Assembly: GCA_002425885.1 (NCBI GenBank)
Contig: DINC01000305.1
Location: forward strand, 2,519 to 7,676
Source of the DNA: Spirochaetia bacterium UBA5550
Lineage (GTDB): Bacteria > Spirochaetota > UBA4802 > UBA5550
Direction of reading: 5' to 3'
Length of the DNA: 5,158 nucleotides
The notes below the pieces were generated by a model. The model ran no database searches and was not told the origin of the DNA. It saw only the letters and a program-made list of their open reading frames with translations. The translations under genes and the position numbers were made by a program. Of this stretch, positions 1 through 4,737 are shown in pieces. Numbering within the stretch: the stretch's first letter is position 1; each line of letters begins with the position of its first letter.

Positions 1-1
1 T

Positions 2-706
2 TCTATCATTCTGCGCCAGGACAGGGCGCGGGCTGTGCAGATATATGCCAACCTCGCTAAGGGGGGAGCTATCGGTACAGCGATTGACAGGACAAAAGAG
101 ATTATTGCAAATGAGCTCCCTCTCCCTGACGGTGTAACTTACGGATTTATCGGGCAGGCAGACAGCTTCCAGGACATGGTGAAAAATATTATTATGGCAT
201 TCGTTCTTTCACTGATATTCATATATCTTGTACTGGCGAGTTTATATGAATCATTCATTACACCGTTTACAATTCTCCTTGCTCTTCCTCCGGCGCTGTC
301 CGGCGCGTTCCTTTCACTCTATCTGACAGGAAAGATGATGGATATGTTCAGCATGATCGGTATTATTATGCTCCTGGGACTCGTTACCAAGAACTCGATC
401 CTTATGGTGGACTTCGCCCTTGAAGGTGTACGTGCCGGAATGTCAAGGAAAGAGGCGATAATGAAGGCAGGCCATATAAGGCTCAGGCCGATCCTCATGA
501 CCACATTTGCCATGTTAGCCGGAACTCTTCCTGTTGCAATCGGAGCAGGGGAGGCCGCGAAGTACAGGACCGGTATGGGGGTTGCCATTATGGGCGGTCT
601 GATAGTATCGACACTGATTACGCTTGTTGTTGTACCTGCGGTTTTTGAGTATATTGATATTTTCAGGGAGAAGATTGAAAGTAAATTCAGGCCGGATGAG
701 ATGTAG
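2..706 (+). CDS. RND efflux transporter, HAE1/AcrB-like, C-terminal part (5' truncated by window)
   Basis: This is the C-terminal end of an inner-membrane proton-driven RND pump, the component that works with a periplasmic adaptor and an outer-membrane channel to export drugs or other hydrophobic compounds. The frame is open to the left edge, so 234 residues of a protein that normally exceeds 1000 are seen. They contain the end of the second porter domain (residues 1-55, with ANLAKGGAIG and PDGVTYGFIGQ). Five membrane segments matching TM8-TM12 follow, at about 62-81, 86-107, 116-138, 162-182 and 191-215. TM10 carries GLVTKNSILMVDFA, including the conserved Lys of the proton relay (Lys130 here). 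RLRPILMTTFAMLAG and GEAAKYRTGMGVAIMGGL are family signatures. The proton-relay aspartates of TM4 lie outside the window. A GTG at 35 is internal, not a start. The tail is short (REKIESKFRPDEM). The glutaredoxin gene follows after 19 nt, so it is probably the next gene of the same operon. The family is certain; the substrate is unknown. Confidence 0.95.
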   Translation, partial: SIILRQDRARAVQIYANLAKGGAIGTAIDRTKEIIANELPLPDGVTYGFIGQADSFQDMVKNIIMAFVLSLIFIYLVLASLYESFITPFTILLALPPALSGAFLSLYLTGKMMDMFSMIGIIMLLGLVTKNSILMVDFALEGVRAGMSRKEAIMKAGHIRLRPILMTTFAMLAGTLPVAIGAGEAAKYRTGMGVAIMGGLIVSTLITLVVVPAVFEYIDIFREKIESKFRPDEM

Positions 707-712
707 AGCTGT

Positions 713-720
713 AAAGGAGG
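713..720 (+). promoter_or_regulatory. Strong ribosome binding site deciding the glutaredoxin start
   Basis: AAAGGAGG lies 5 nt before the ATG at 726, within the gap after the pump stop codon (704-706). It is a near-perfect anti-16S match and settles the start codon against the longer in-frame reading from 624. Confidence 0.85.
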
Positions 721-725
721 TGTAT

Positions 726-1064
726 ATGCCGGAGGTTCTGATATATACAACCAGCACATGTCCCCATTGTAAAAGCGCCAAGGATTATCTCAGGACAATG
801 GGGATAAAGTTTATTGAGAAGGATGTATCAAGAGACCGTGCTGCTGCTTCGGAACTTGCCGCAGCAGATATCATGGGTGTACCTGCATTTAAAATAAATG
901 ATGAGTTTATTGTCGGCTTTGATAAAAACCGCATACTTGAAAAGATCAAATATGATGTAATTAAATGCCCGGAATGCGGGCAGAAACTCCGCCTCCCGGC
1001 AGGTAAAGGTAAACTCCGTGTGATTTGCCGCGAATGCAGCCATAAATTCGAGGTGACGACATAA
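726..1064 (+). CDS. Glutaredoxin-like (YruB-type) domain fused to a C-terminal zinc ribbon
   Basis: This is a small cytoplasmic thiol-redox protein of 112 residues with no signal peptide. Residues 1-75 form a thioredoxin fold: strand VLIYTTST, then the active-site CxxC Cys12-Pro-His-Cys15, and later the cis-proline loop Gly51-Val52-Pro53 and the end motif IVGFDKNRI, typical of YruB-type glutaredoxins. Residues 79-110 add a four-cysteine zinc ribbon (Cys81-x2-Cys84 and Cys101-x2-Cys104) around an LPAGKGKLRV hairpin. The ATG at 726 is chosen because AAAGGAGG (713-720) sits 5 nt upstream and because the fold begins right after it. An upstream in-frame ATG at 624 would only add residues read out of frame through the transporter gene. 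The gene lies 19 nt behind the RND pump and directly abuts the lipoprotein. A disulfide reductase or thiol-transfer role is inferred from the CPHC motif, and zinc binding from the spacing of the cysteines. The physiological partner is unknown. Confidence 0.9.
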   Translation: MPEVLIYTTSTCPHCKSAKDYLRTMGIKFIEKDVSRDRAAASELAAADIMGVPAFKINDEFIVGFDKNRILEKIKYDVIKCPECGQKLRLPAGKGKLRVICRECSHKFEVTT

Positions 1065-1508
1065 ATGAAATTTAAAAGACTTGTTATCCTGTTTACTGTG
1101 TTCTCTGTATTATTTTTTTCCTGCAAAAAGGGGGAAGAGGTTACCGCGGACCTTCATGACGTGCAGATCAAAGAAGGTATTGCAGCAGCTGATTCATGGT
1201 TAAAGCTTATTGATGCAGAAAAATATCCGGAAAGCTGGGAATCCGCTGCAGGGATCTTTAGAAGTTCCATTATAAAGGAAAAATGGATTAAGGATGTATC
1301 CGCCGTGAGGAAGCCTATCGGAAAAATGACAGACAGGGCGGCGGCTTCAAGCGAGTTTCATTCTGAACTTCCCGGAGTTCCGGACGGTGAGTATGTTATA
1401 ATAAAGTACAGATCTTCTTTTGCAAATAAGAGAAACTCGGTGGAACTTGTTACAACAGCAAAAGATACTGATAGTGTCTGGAGGGTAGCCGGCTACTTTG
1501 TGAAGTAG
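1065..1508 (+). CDS. DUF4019-type lipoprotein
   Basis: This 147-residue envelope lipoprotein has an N-terminus with positive charge (MKFKR), a hydrophobic core at residues 6-18 and a lipobox FFSC, with lipidation expected at Cys20. The Lys-Lys after the cysteine gives no clear inner-membrane retention signal. The mature part matches the DUF4019 pattern as I know it: an early helix with ADSWLKLIDAEKYPESWE, then KEKWIKDVSAVRKPIGK, then LPGVPDGEYVIIKYRSSFANK, and a closing WRVAGYFVK. Length is normal for the family, whose molecular role is not established. The ATG directly follows the glutaredoxin TAA (1062-1064). GAGGTG at 1050-1055 gives a ribosome site 9 nt upstream inside the preceding gene, so the two are very likely translationally coupled. 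Its place behind an RND pump suggests envelope function, but this is inference from position only. Confidence 0.85.
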   Translation: MKFKRLVILFTVFSVLFFSCKKGEEVTADLHDVQIKEGIAAADSWLKLIDAEKYPESWESAAGIFRSSIIKEKWIKDVSAVRKPIGKMTDRAAASSEFHSELPGVPDGEYVIIKYRSSFANKRNSVELVTTAKDTDSVWRVAGYFVK

Positions 1509-1518
1509 AGGCTACACC
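1483..1518. terminator. Hairpin over two convergent stop codons, possible bidirectional terminator
   Basis: GG-GTAGCC (1483-1490) pairs with GGCTAC-A-CC (1510-1518), with one bulged A. Inside it CTACTT (1493-1498) pairs with AAGTAG (1503-1508) around a TGTG loop, separated from the outer stem by a small GG/A internal loop. The structure holds the stop of the lipoprotein (TAG 1506-1508) and the stop of the opposing hydrolase (1512-1514). Neither side has a U-tract, so it is not a classic intrinsic terminator. It could limit read-through or stabilise 3' ends. Confidence 0.4.
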
Positions 1519-2387
1519 CTGCTGCTGAAGTTTCTGTACTCCCTCTGTCCCAGGTAATCCACCATGATCCTCCCGGCTTTTTCGCTGTGTGTGTCAGTGT
1601 TGCTGGCAAGTTCGATGTACTGCACTTCAGGGATCAGTTCAATGAGTCTCTTCATGTTTTCGGTTGAGTGGAGCTTGTCTGTTGTGGCTCCGAATATAAG
1701 ACATGGTGTTGTGATACCCTGTATTCTGTTCCAGATGGAGTAGTTTTTTAGTGCCAGGGCATTTGCTTTAAGCTTATACGGATCAGCAAGATTAATGGTC
1801 TTTTCATACTTTTCAACCTGGGCTCTCTCTTTTTTCTTGTCGAGCCTGAAGTTCCTGAGATACCACTTTATTACAGGCCTCACAGCAAAGTACAGCGCAG
1901 GCGGGACGAGAGGAATTATTGCGCCAAGAAATTTAGGGAAACGGAACTCTTCGTTCGGGCCCACCAGTATAGCGCATTCAGGTTTCCTTTTTCCTGTTGC
2001 ACAGAATTCAAGAATTGCTGACGCCCCCAGTGAACTCCCTGCAAGAACAAATTTTCCGTTTTCAGGGATAAGCTTATCAACCAGGTTACTGATATCCTCT
2101 TTTATCCTCTCCATGGTAAAACTGACTTTCGTTTTTTCAGGTATTACTGATGACCTCTTTTCCCTTGACTCGATGTAGAATGTGCGGTATTCAGGAGTCA
2201 GTTCTTTAAGCACACCCTGCCAGCCGCTGATAAGGGATATCCATCCGGCGATGAAAATAACTGACGGTTTCCCGGTTTCAGATTTTTCGGGATTAAAATC
2301 AATAACTTTCAATGATACTCCATCAGACACTGGAACCATGTATTCGCTGACTTTTGTGTTAACAGATGTATATTCAGAATAATCCAT
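1512..2387 (-). CDS. Alpha/beta hydrolase
   Basis: This is a 291-residue alpha/beta-hydrolase-fold protein without a signal peptide, so probably cytoplasmic or membrane-associated. An oxyanion-type strand and turn, VIFIAGW, lies at 43-49. The nucleophile elbow Gly-Ser-Ser-Leu-Gly (117-121) places the catalytic serine at Ser119. The acid is likely Asp237 in GATTDKLHS, and the histidine His267 in NTDTHSEKA, so the triad is complete and in canonical order. The cap region between strands 5 and 6 (about 145-215) has a hydrophobic, proline-containing stretch at 153-172 (LGAIIPLVPPALYF) followed by a highly basic segment, which suggests contact with a membrane or lipid substrate. The ATG at 2387 has GGAGAA about 9-11 nt upstream. 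It converges on the lipoprotein gene and diverges from terC, so it is a single-gene unit. Esterase, lipase or thioesterase activity is possible; I cannot choose a substrate. Confidence 0.85.
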   Translation of the reverse strand: MDYSEYTSVNTKVSEYMVPVSDGVSLKVIDFNPEKSETGKPSVIFIAGWISLISGWQGVLKELTPEYRTFYIESREKRSSVIPEKTKVSFTMERIKEDISNLVDKLIPENGKFVLAGSSLGASAILEFCATGKRKPECAILVGPNEEFRFPKFLGAIIPLVPPALYFAVRPVIKWYLRNFRLDKKKERAQVEKYEKTINLADPYKLKANALALKNYSIWNRIQGITTPCLIFGATTDKLHSTENMKRLIELIPEVQYIELASNTDTHSEKAGRIMVDYLGQREYRNFSSRV

Positions 2388-2408
2388 TTTCAGAAATTCT
2401 CCGCGGCA

Positions 2409-2414
2409 ATTATA
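2409..2414 (-). promoter_or_regulatory. Perfect TATAAT -10 box before the hydrolase gene
   Basis: The minus strand reads TATAAT at 2414-2409, 21 nt before the hydrolase ATG. Transcription would start near 2402, leaving a leader of about 15 nt that begins at the ribosome site. No good -35 is seen at 16-18 nt spacing, so this may need an activator or be chance in AT-rich DNA. Confidence 0.4.
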
Positions 2415-2446
2415 TAAGAGGCAAAGCCGGATTCATTATTTATTTT

Positions 2447-2475
2447 AATATTTTCACTGCTCTGATTTAAGTCAA
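2447..2475 (-). promoter_or_regulatory. Alternative sigma-70-like promoter for the hydrolase
   Basis: The minus strand has TTGACT (2475-2470), a 17-nt spacer, then AATATT (2452-2447), four of six matches to the -10 consensus. It would give a leader of about 55 nt. It has the better -35, whereas the downstream TATAAT has the better -10; either or both could be used. Confidence 0.35.
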
Positions 2476-2508
2476 GCTTTTTAGCGGGGGATTATTCTAT
2501 GCGATTCT

Positions 2509-2525
2509 GCGCTTGCTGCAAACGC
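2509..2525. other. Small hairpin in the hydrolase/terC intergenic region
   Basis: GCG-C-TTG (2509-2515) can pair with CAA-A-CGC (2519-2525) around a CTG triloop, with one C-A mismatch. It lies between the two divergent sets of promoter-like elements. It is not part of any riboswitch I can recognise. Confidence 0.25.
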
Positions 2526-2536
2526 GGGTATAGTAA

Positions 2537-2564
2537 TTGACAAATAGCCGGCGGGTCATAGCTT
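2537..2564 (+). promoter_or_regulatory. Candidate promoter for terC
   Basis: A perfect TTGACA (2537-2542) is followed after 16 nt by TAGCTT (2559-2564), only a weak -10. It would give a leader of about 60 nt that contains both inverted repeats at 2568-2616. A second -10-like TATACA at 2609-2614 lies close to the start codon but has no -35. The -35 is convincing; the complete promoter is not. Confidence 0.3.
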
Positions 2565-2567
2565 CTG

Positions 2568-2581
2568 TTCAGAAATCTGAA
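2568..2581. repeat. Inverted repeat TTCAGA-AA-TCTGAA upstream of terC
   Basis: This is a perfect 6-2-6 palindrome just after the candidate terC promoter, in the expected position for a repressor operator or leader element. The spacing is too short for a stable RNA hairpin, which favours a protein-binding DNA site if it is functional. Confidence 0.4.
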
Positions 2582-2590
2582 AAAATATTA

Positions 2591-2616
2591 ACTGTAAAAC
2601 AGAGTTTTTATACAGT
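2591..2616. repeat. Inverted repeat ACTGTA ... TACAGT upstream of terC
   Basis: ACTGTA (2591-2596) and TACAGT (2611-2616) are exact inverted copies flanking a 14-nt AT-rich centre. A nested CTGT-AAA-ACAG occurs at 2592-2602. The right arm ends 7 nt before the GAGGAG ribosome site (2623-2628), so either an operator or an RNA hairpin that shields translation is conceivable. The 16-nt gap between CTGT and ACAG does not fit the 8-nt gap of the LexA box of enteric bacteria. Confidence 0.35.
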
Positions 2617-2633
2617 GAGAAAGAGGAGTTTTT

Positions 2634-3554
2634 ATGCATGCGTACGTCTGGTGGACTATTTTCGGAGTTGTTACTATCGGGCTCCTGGCCCTTGATATAG
2701 GTGTATTTAACCGTAAAGCTCATGAGGTAAGCCTCAAGGAATCTCTTTGGTGGTCACTTTTCTGGACAGTCATCGCTCTCCTCTTCATGATTGTTGTACA
2801 TTATTCAAACGGCAATGAAGGGGCCATGCTTTATCTTACGGCTTATGTTGTTGAGCGGGCCCTCAGTATGGATAATCTTTTTGTATTTCTCCTGATTTTC
2901 ACGTACTTCCAGGTTCCTGATAAATACCAGCATCGCATACTCTTCTGGGGTATAATCGGCGCACTTCTAATGAGATTTATCTTTATATTCGCCGGTATTG
3001 CTCTTATAAATAAATTCCACTGGATACTTTACGTTTTCGGAGTGATACTGATCTATTCAGGGATTAAAATGCTCGGTGACGATGATGATGAAATTGAACC
3101 TGAAAAAAATCCTGTGCTCAGACTCTTCCGTAAAATAATGCCTGTGGCAGAGAACTACCGCGGCGGACGTTTCTTTATAAAAAAAGATCTTAAATGGTAT
3201 GCCACACCTATGTTTGTGGTGCTGATTGTAATTGAAACATCAGATGTTATCTTTGCGGTTGATTCAATACCCGCAGTGCTTTCAATATCACAGGATACAT
3301 TCATAGTATATACATCAAACATAATGGCGATCCTCGGCCTGCGTGCTCTCTATTTTGCCCTTGCGGGGATCATGAAAATATTCAGATTTCTCAACTACGG
3401 TCTTGCTGTAATACTCTCTTTCGTAGGAGTGAAGATGCTCGTTTCAGGATTCTTCCACATCTCGACCTCGGTTTCACTGCTGGTCATCTGCGGGGTGCTT
3501 ACATTTTCCATAATGGTATCAATTTTTTTCCCGGAGGAGGAAGCCGCGGATTGA
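2634..3554 (+). CDS. TerC/Alx-family integral membrane protein
   Basis: This 306-residue polytopic inner-membrane protein of the TerC family is full length for the Alx-like branch. Members are linked to manganese homeostasis, metal export during protein secretion, and, in plasmid ter operons, tellurite resistance. Hydrophobic segments lie at about 6-26, 36-56, 65-91, 102-125, 129-147, 190-212, 223-246, 252-272 and 277-299. The two signature acidic motifs are present: ERALSMDNLFVF (Glu74, Asp80, Asn81) and ETSDVIFAVDSIPAVL (Glu201, Asp204, Asp210). Both lie within the membrane and are proposed metal ligands. The central cytoplasmic loop with an acidic DDDDEIEPEKNP run and VAENYRGGRFF is typical of this branch. 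GAGGAG ends 5 nt before the ATG. There is no neighbouring terA/B/D/Z gene, so metal (probably Mn) handling is likelier than tellurite resistance; that is inference. The yybP-ykoY riboswitch often found before such genes is not recognisable here. Confidence 0.92.
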   Translation: MHAYVWWTIFGVVTIGLLALDIGVFNRKAHEVSLKESLWWSLFWTVIALLFMIVVHYSNGNEGAMLYLTAYVVERALSMDNLFVFLLIFTYFQVPDKYQHRILFWGIIGALLMRFIFIFAGIALINKFHWILYVFGVILIYSGIKMLGDDDDEIEPEKNPVLRLFRKIMPVAENYRGGRFFIKKDLKWYATPMFVVLIVIETSDVIFAVDSIPAVLSISQDTFIVYTSNIMAILGLRALYFALAGIMKIFRFLNYGLAVILSFVGVKMLVSGFFHISTSVSLLVICGVLTFSIMVSIFFPEEEAAD

Positions 3555-3581
3555 TATTTTACAGGTCTGTAATCTTATAGA
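3551..3581 (+). promoter_or_regulatory. Candidate promoter with a palindrome in a 19-nt spacer
   Basis: TTGATA (3551-3556) overlaps the terC stop codon. TATAGA (3576-3581) follows after 19 nt, and the perfect dyad TTACAG-GT-CTGTAA (3559-3572) sits almost exactly centred between them. A long spacer holding a dyad is the layout of promoters controlled by MerR-family activators. The -10 matches only four of six positions. It would drive the downstream anchored-protein gene with a leader of about 65 nt. The dyad could instead form a weak hairpin after terC. Confidence 0.3.
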
Positions 3582-3653
3582 ATAAATATCTGTTTTAAAA
3601 AATCAGCACTCATTCTTATTGTCCTCCATTAGTCTTTCTGTGAGGTAATAAAA

Positions 3654-3743
3654 ATGATCCGTGGCACCTTTCGCATACACCGTCAGCTTTCTGAACTTTA
3701 CCGGGACCATGATGTATACATCACACATCACACATTACCCTGA
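3654..3743 (+). CDS. Short reading frame with the best start signal; likely true N-terminus of the next gene
   Basis: The ATG at 3654 has GAGG (3642-3645) 8 nt upstream, the only good ribosome site here. It reads 29 residues (MIRGTFRIHRQLSELYRDHD..., ending in THHTLP) before TGA at 3741-3743. The peptide is charged and polar, like the soluble part of the protein encoded downstream. The competing frame over the same DNA is rich in Phe, Thr and Met. The last sense codon and the stop form CCC_TGA. Slipping forward by one base there (CCC to CCT, then GAG) joins this frame directly to the downstream frame and would give one protein of about 158 residues. Alternatives are a frameshift mutation, an assembly error, or an independent leader peptide. 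Confidence 0.45.
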   Translation: MIRGTFRIHRQLSELYRDHDVYITHHTLP

Positions 3744-4131
3744 GCTTTCATTTAATAATTTTGTCAGGATAACACACAGAAACGGAAGAAAGAGTCGAAG
3801 CATATACGTCTGGGTGAGATTCATTGACGATTATTACAGGACTTTCTACAATACAACTTCTGAATGGCGATTCAAAGGTTCCACTGAATATGAAATAACA
3901 GAAGGGGATGCCGTTGTACTATGCAGGCATTACAGAGTTTTGCTGGGACTGGATGAAACCACTCTGGATAGTGTTGAACTTGAAATAAAAAGATCGCGTA
4001 ATCCGATGAAAAAGATAAAGGCGCTTTTGAATGCACCTGATTCACTAGTGAGGACAACGACTTTTATAAGCATAATTTCTGTTATACTTGGTATAATCGC
4101 GCTTATTCTCGGGATTCTGAGCCTCCACTGA
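3661..4131 (+). CDS. Tail-anchored protein of unknown function (start uncertain)
   Basis: I do not recognise a named family. The frame encodes up to 156 residues from a GTG at 3661, but the secure part starts at about residue 28 (ELSFNNFVRITHRNG). The soluble domain at 28-112 looks beta-rich and basic, with VRITHRNGRKSRSIYVWVRFIDDYYRTFYN, then EYEITEGDAVVLCRHYRVLLGLD and a VELEIKRSR strand. A basic linker (NPMKKIKALLN) leads to one membrane helix at about 133-155 (IISVILGIIALILGIL) that ends the protein. A single C-terminal helix with a short tail means a tail anchor, with the domain probably facing the cytoplasm. GTG 3661 has no ribosome site at proper spacing, and ATG 3709 has only a weak one. 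The real N-terminus may come from the frame starting at 3654, as described there. No partner gene is adjacent in the same tight unit. Confidence 0.7.
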   Translation: MAPFAYTVSFLNFTGTMMYTSHITHYPELSFNNFVRITHRNGRKSRSIYVWVRFIDDYYRTFYNTTSEWRFKGSTEYEITEGDAVVLCRHYRVLLGLDETTLDSVELEIKRSRNPMKKIKALLNAPDSLVRTTTFISIISVILGIIALILGILSLH

Positions 4132-4182
4132 GAGTCTAATCCGGGGAGGATGCTAAAAGGATTTATCATCTGTTTCATTTAA

Positions 4183-4209
4183 AATGTGACTTTTCCGGAA
4201 GGGCACATT
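4183..4209 (+). terminator. Hairpin after the anchored-protein gene, possible weak terminator
   Basis: AATGTG (4183-4188) pairs with CACATT (4204-4209), and CTTTT (4190-4194) pairs with AAGGG (4199-4203) using two G-U pairs, closing on a CCGG loop with one bulged A. It is followed by AAATTTTAAT, which contains a short T run. It lies about 50 nt after the upstream stop and 70 nt before the next start, as expected for a terminator, but the stem is AT-rich. Confidence 0.35.
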
Positions 4210-4234
4210 AAATTTTAATCAAGTCATGAAGCAA

Positions 4235-4253
4235 CCGGACGCCCCTTCTCCGG
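4235..4253 (+). repeat. Inverted repeat CCGGA ... TCCGG in the leader of the secreted-protein gene
   Basis: The arms CCGGA (4235-4239) and TCCGG (4249-4253) enclose a 9-nt CGCCCCTTC loop, 11 nt before the AAAGGAGG ribosome site. It could be a leader hairpin that leaves the ribosome site open. No function is evident. Confidence 0.25.
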
Positions 4254-4279
4254 AATTATGGTTCAAAGGAGGCTGCCTG

Positions 4280-4651
4280 ATGAAGTTTAAATTTTTTATA
4301 ACCGTATTTCTTGTATTAAGCCTGCCTCTCTATGCAGAAATAAGGATCAATTTTGAAATGGTTGTAGGTATCAGAATGGGGCCTTCTGATTCGGCAGTGG
4401 AGGGGGCCGCTCATTTTAAAGCTGACAGGGGATTTGTTATAGAGGTTGAGTTGCCTGATGGTGTTCTGAGGGAAACCGGCACATACGCTTATGAAGCGGC
4501 AAAGGGGGAACTGGTTCTCTATTACAAAGGTTCCAAAGGTATTGTGAGATACAATATTCTGAGCTCAAACGGAAGCGTCAAATTTCTCATGGTGAATAAG
4601 GTTGCTGAAGCCCCCCCGTTTATTCTTGAACTTTTATACGGCAGGGAGTAG
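4280..4651 (+). CDS. Small secreted protein of unknown function
   Basis: I do not recognise the family. The product is 123 residues with a clear Sec signal peptide: MKFKF, a hydrophobic core at 5-17 and a cleavage site after Ala19 (LYA|EIR). There is no lipobox cysteine, so the mature form of about 104 residues is probably periplasmic. Alternating strands dominate it: RINFEMVVGIRM, AHFKADRGFVIEVELP, GTYAYEAAKGELVLYYKGSKGIVRYNI and SVKFLMVNK. The Gly-Thr-Tyr-x-Tyr ... Gly-Glu-Leu-x-Leu-x-Tyr pattern recalls small lipocalin-like or beta-barrel domains, but this is a loose resemblance. The ATG at 4280 is chosen because AAAGGAGG (4265-4272) lies 7 nt upstream and the signal peptide starts exactly there. 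The in-frame ATG at 4226 has no ribosome site and would bury the signal peptide. It appears monocistronic, bounded by hairpins on both sides. Confidence 0.75.
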   Translation: MKFKFFITVFLVLSLPLYAEIRINFEMVVGIRMGPSDSAVEGAAHFKADRGFVIEVELPDGVLRETGTYAYEAAKGELVLYYKGSKGIVRYNILSSNGSVKFLMVNKVAEAPPFILELLYGRE

Positions 4652-4696
4652 GCACTGTTAATTGTATATGTTCAGAAGGTAAACGCCTGATTTATT

Positions 4697-4737
4697 GCAG
4701 CTTAACTGCGGGGGCGGCATTTAAGCCAGCCCCGTTT
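4697..4737. terminator. GC-rich terminator-like hairpins between convergent genes
   Basis: CGGGGGCGGC (4709-4718) pairs with GCCAGCCCCG (4725-4734) around an ATTTAA loop, allowing one bulge on each side, and is followed by TTT. A smaller GCAG/CTGC stem (4697-4709) precedes it. It lies between the secreted-protein stop at 4651 and the opposing yegP-like stop at 4751, so it can serve both genes. The T run is short on the plus strand and absent on the minus strand. Confidence 0.6.

Noticed and set aside
624..725. Longer N-terminus of the glutaredoxin gene from an ATG at 624
   Set aside because: It would read 34 residues out of frame through the end of the transporter gene. The ATG at 726 has an excellent ribosome site and matches the fold's start.
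1485..1496. 12-bp perfect palindrome GTAGCCGGCTAC as a separate DNA-binding site
   Set aside because: It lies inside the end of the lipoprotein coding sequence and is better explained as part of the hairpin over the two stop codons.
1795..2382. Plus-strand open frames opposite the hydrolase gene
   Set aside because: They lie wholly antisense to a gene with a complete catalytic triad and show no ribosome site or domain pattern of their own.
2483..2560. yybP-ykoY riboswitch before terC
   Set aside because: The GGGGGATTATTC and GCCGGCGGGTC pieces superficially recall conserved blocks, but the order and core sequences do not fit as far as I can judge by eye. A covariance-model search would decide.
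2592..2615. LexA/SOS box (CTGT ... ACAG) upstream of terC
   Set aside because: The gap between the half-sites is 16 nt (3 nt for the nested pair), not the 8 nt of the enteric LexA box.
4150..4182. Ten-codon open frame MLKGFIICFI after the anchored-protein gene
   Set aside because: Its GGGGAGG directly touches the ATG, leaving no spacer, and the peptide is too short to support.
4226..4279. Upstream ATG start of the secreted protein
   Set aside because: It has no ribosome site, and the extra 18 residues would precede and mask a standard signal peptide.
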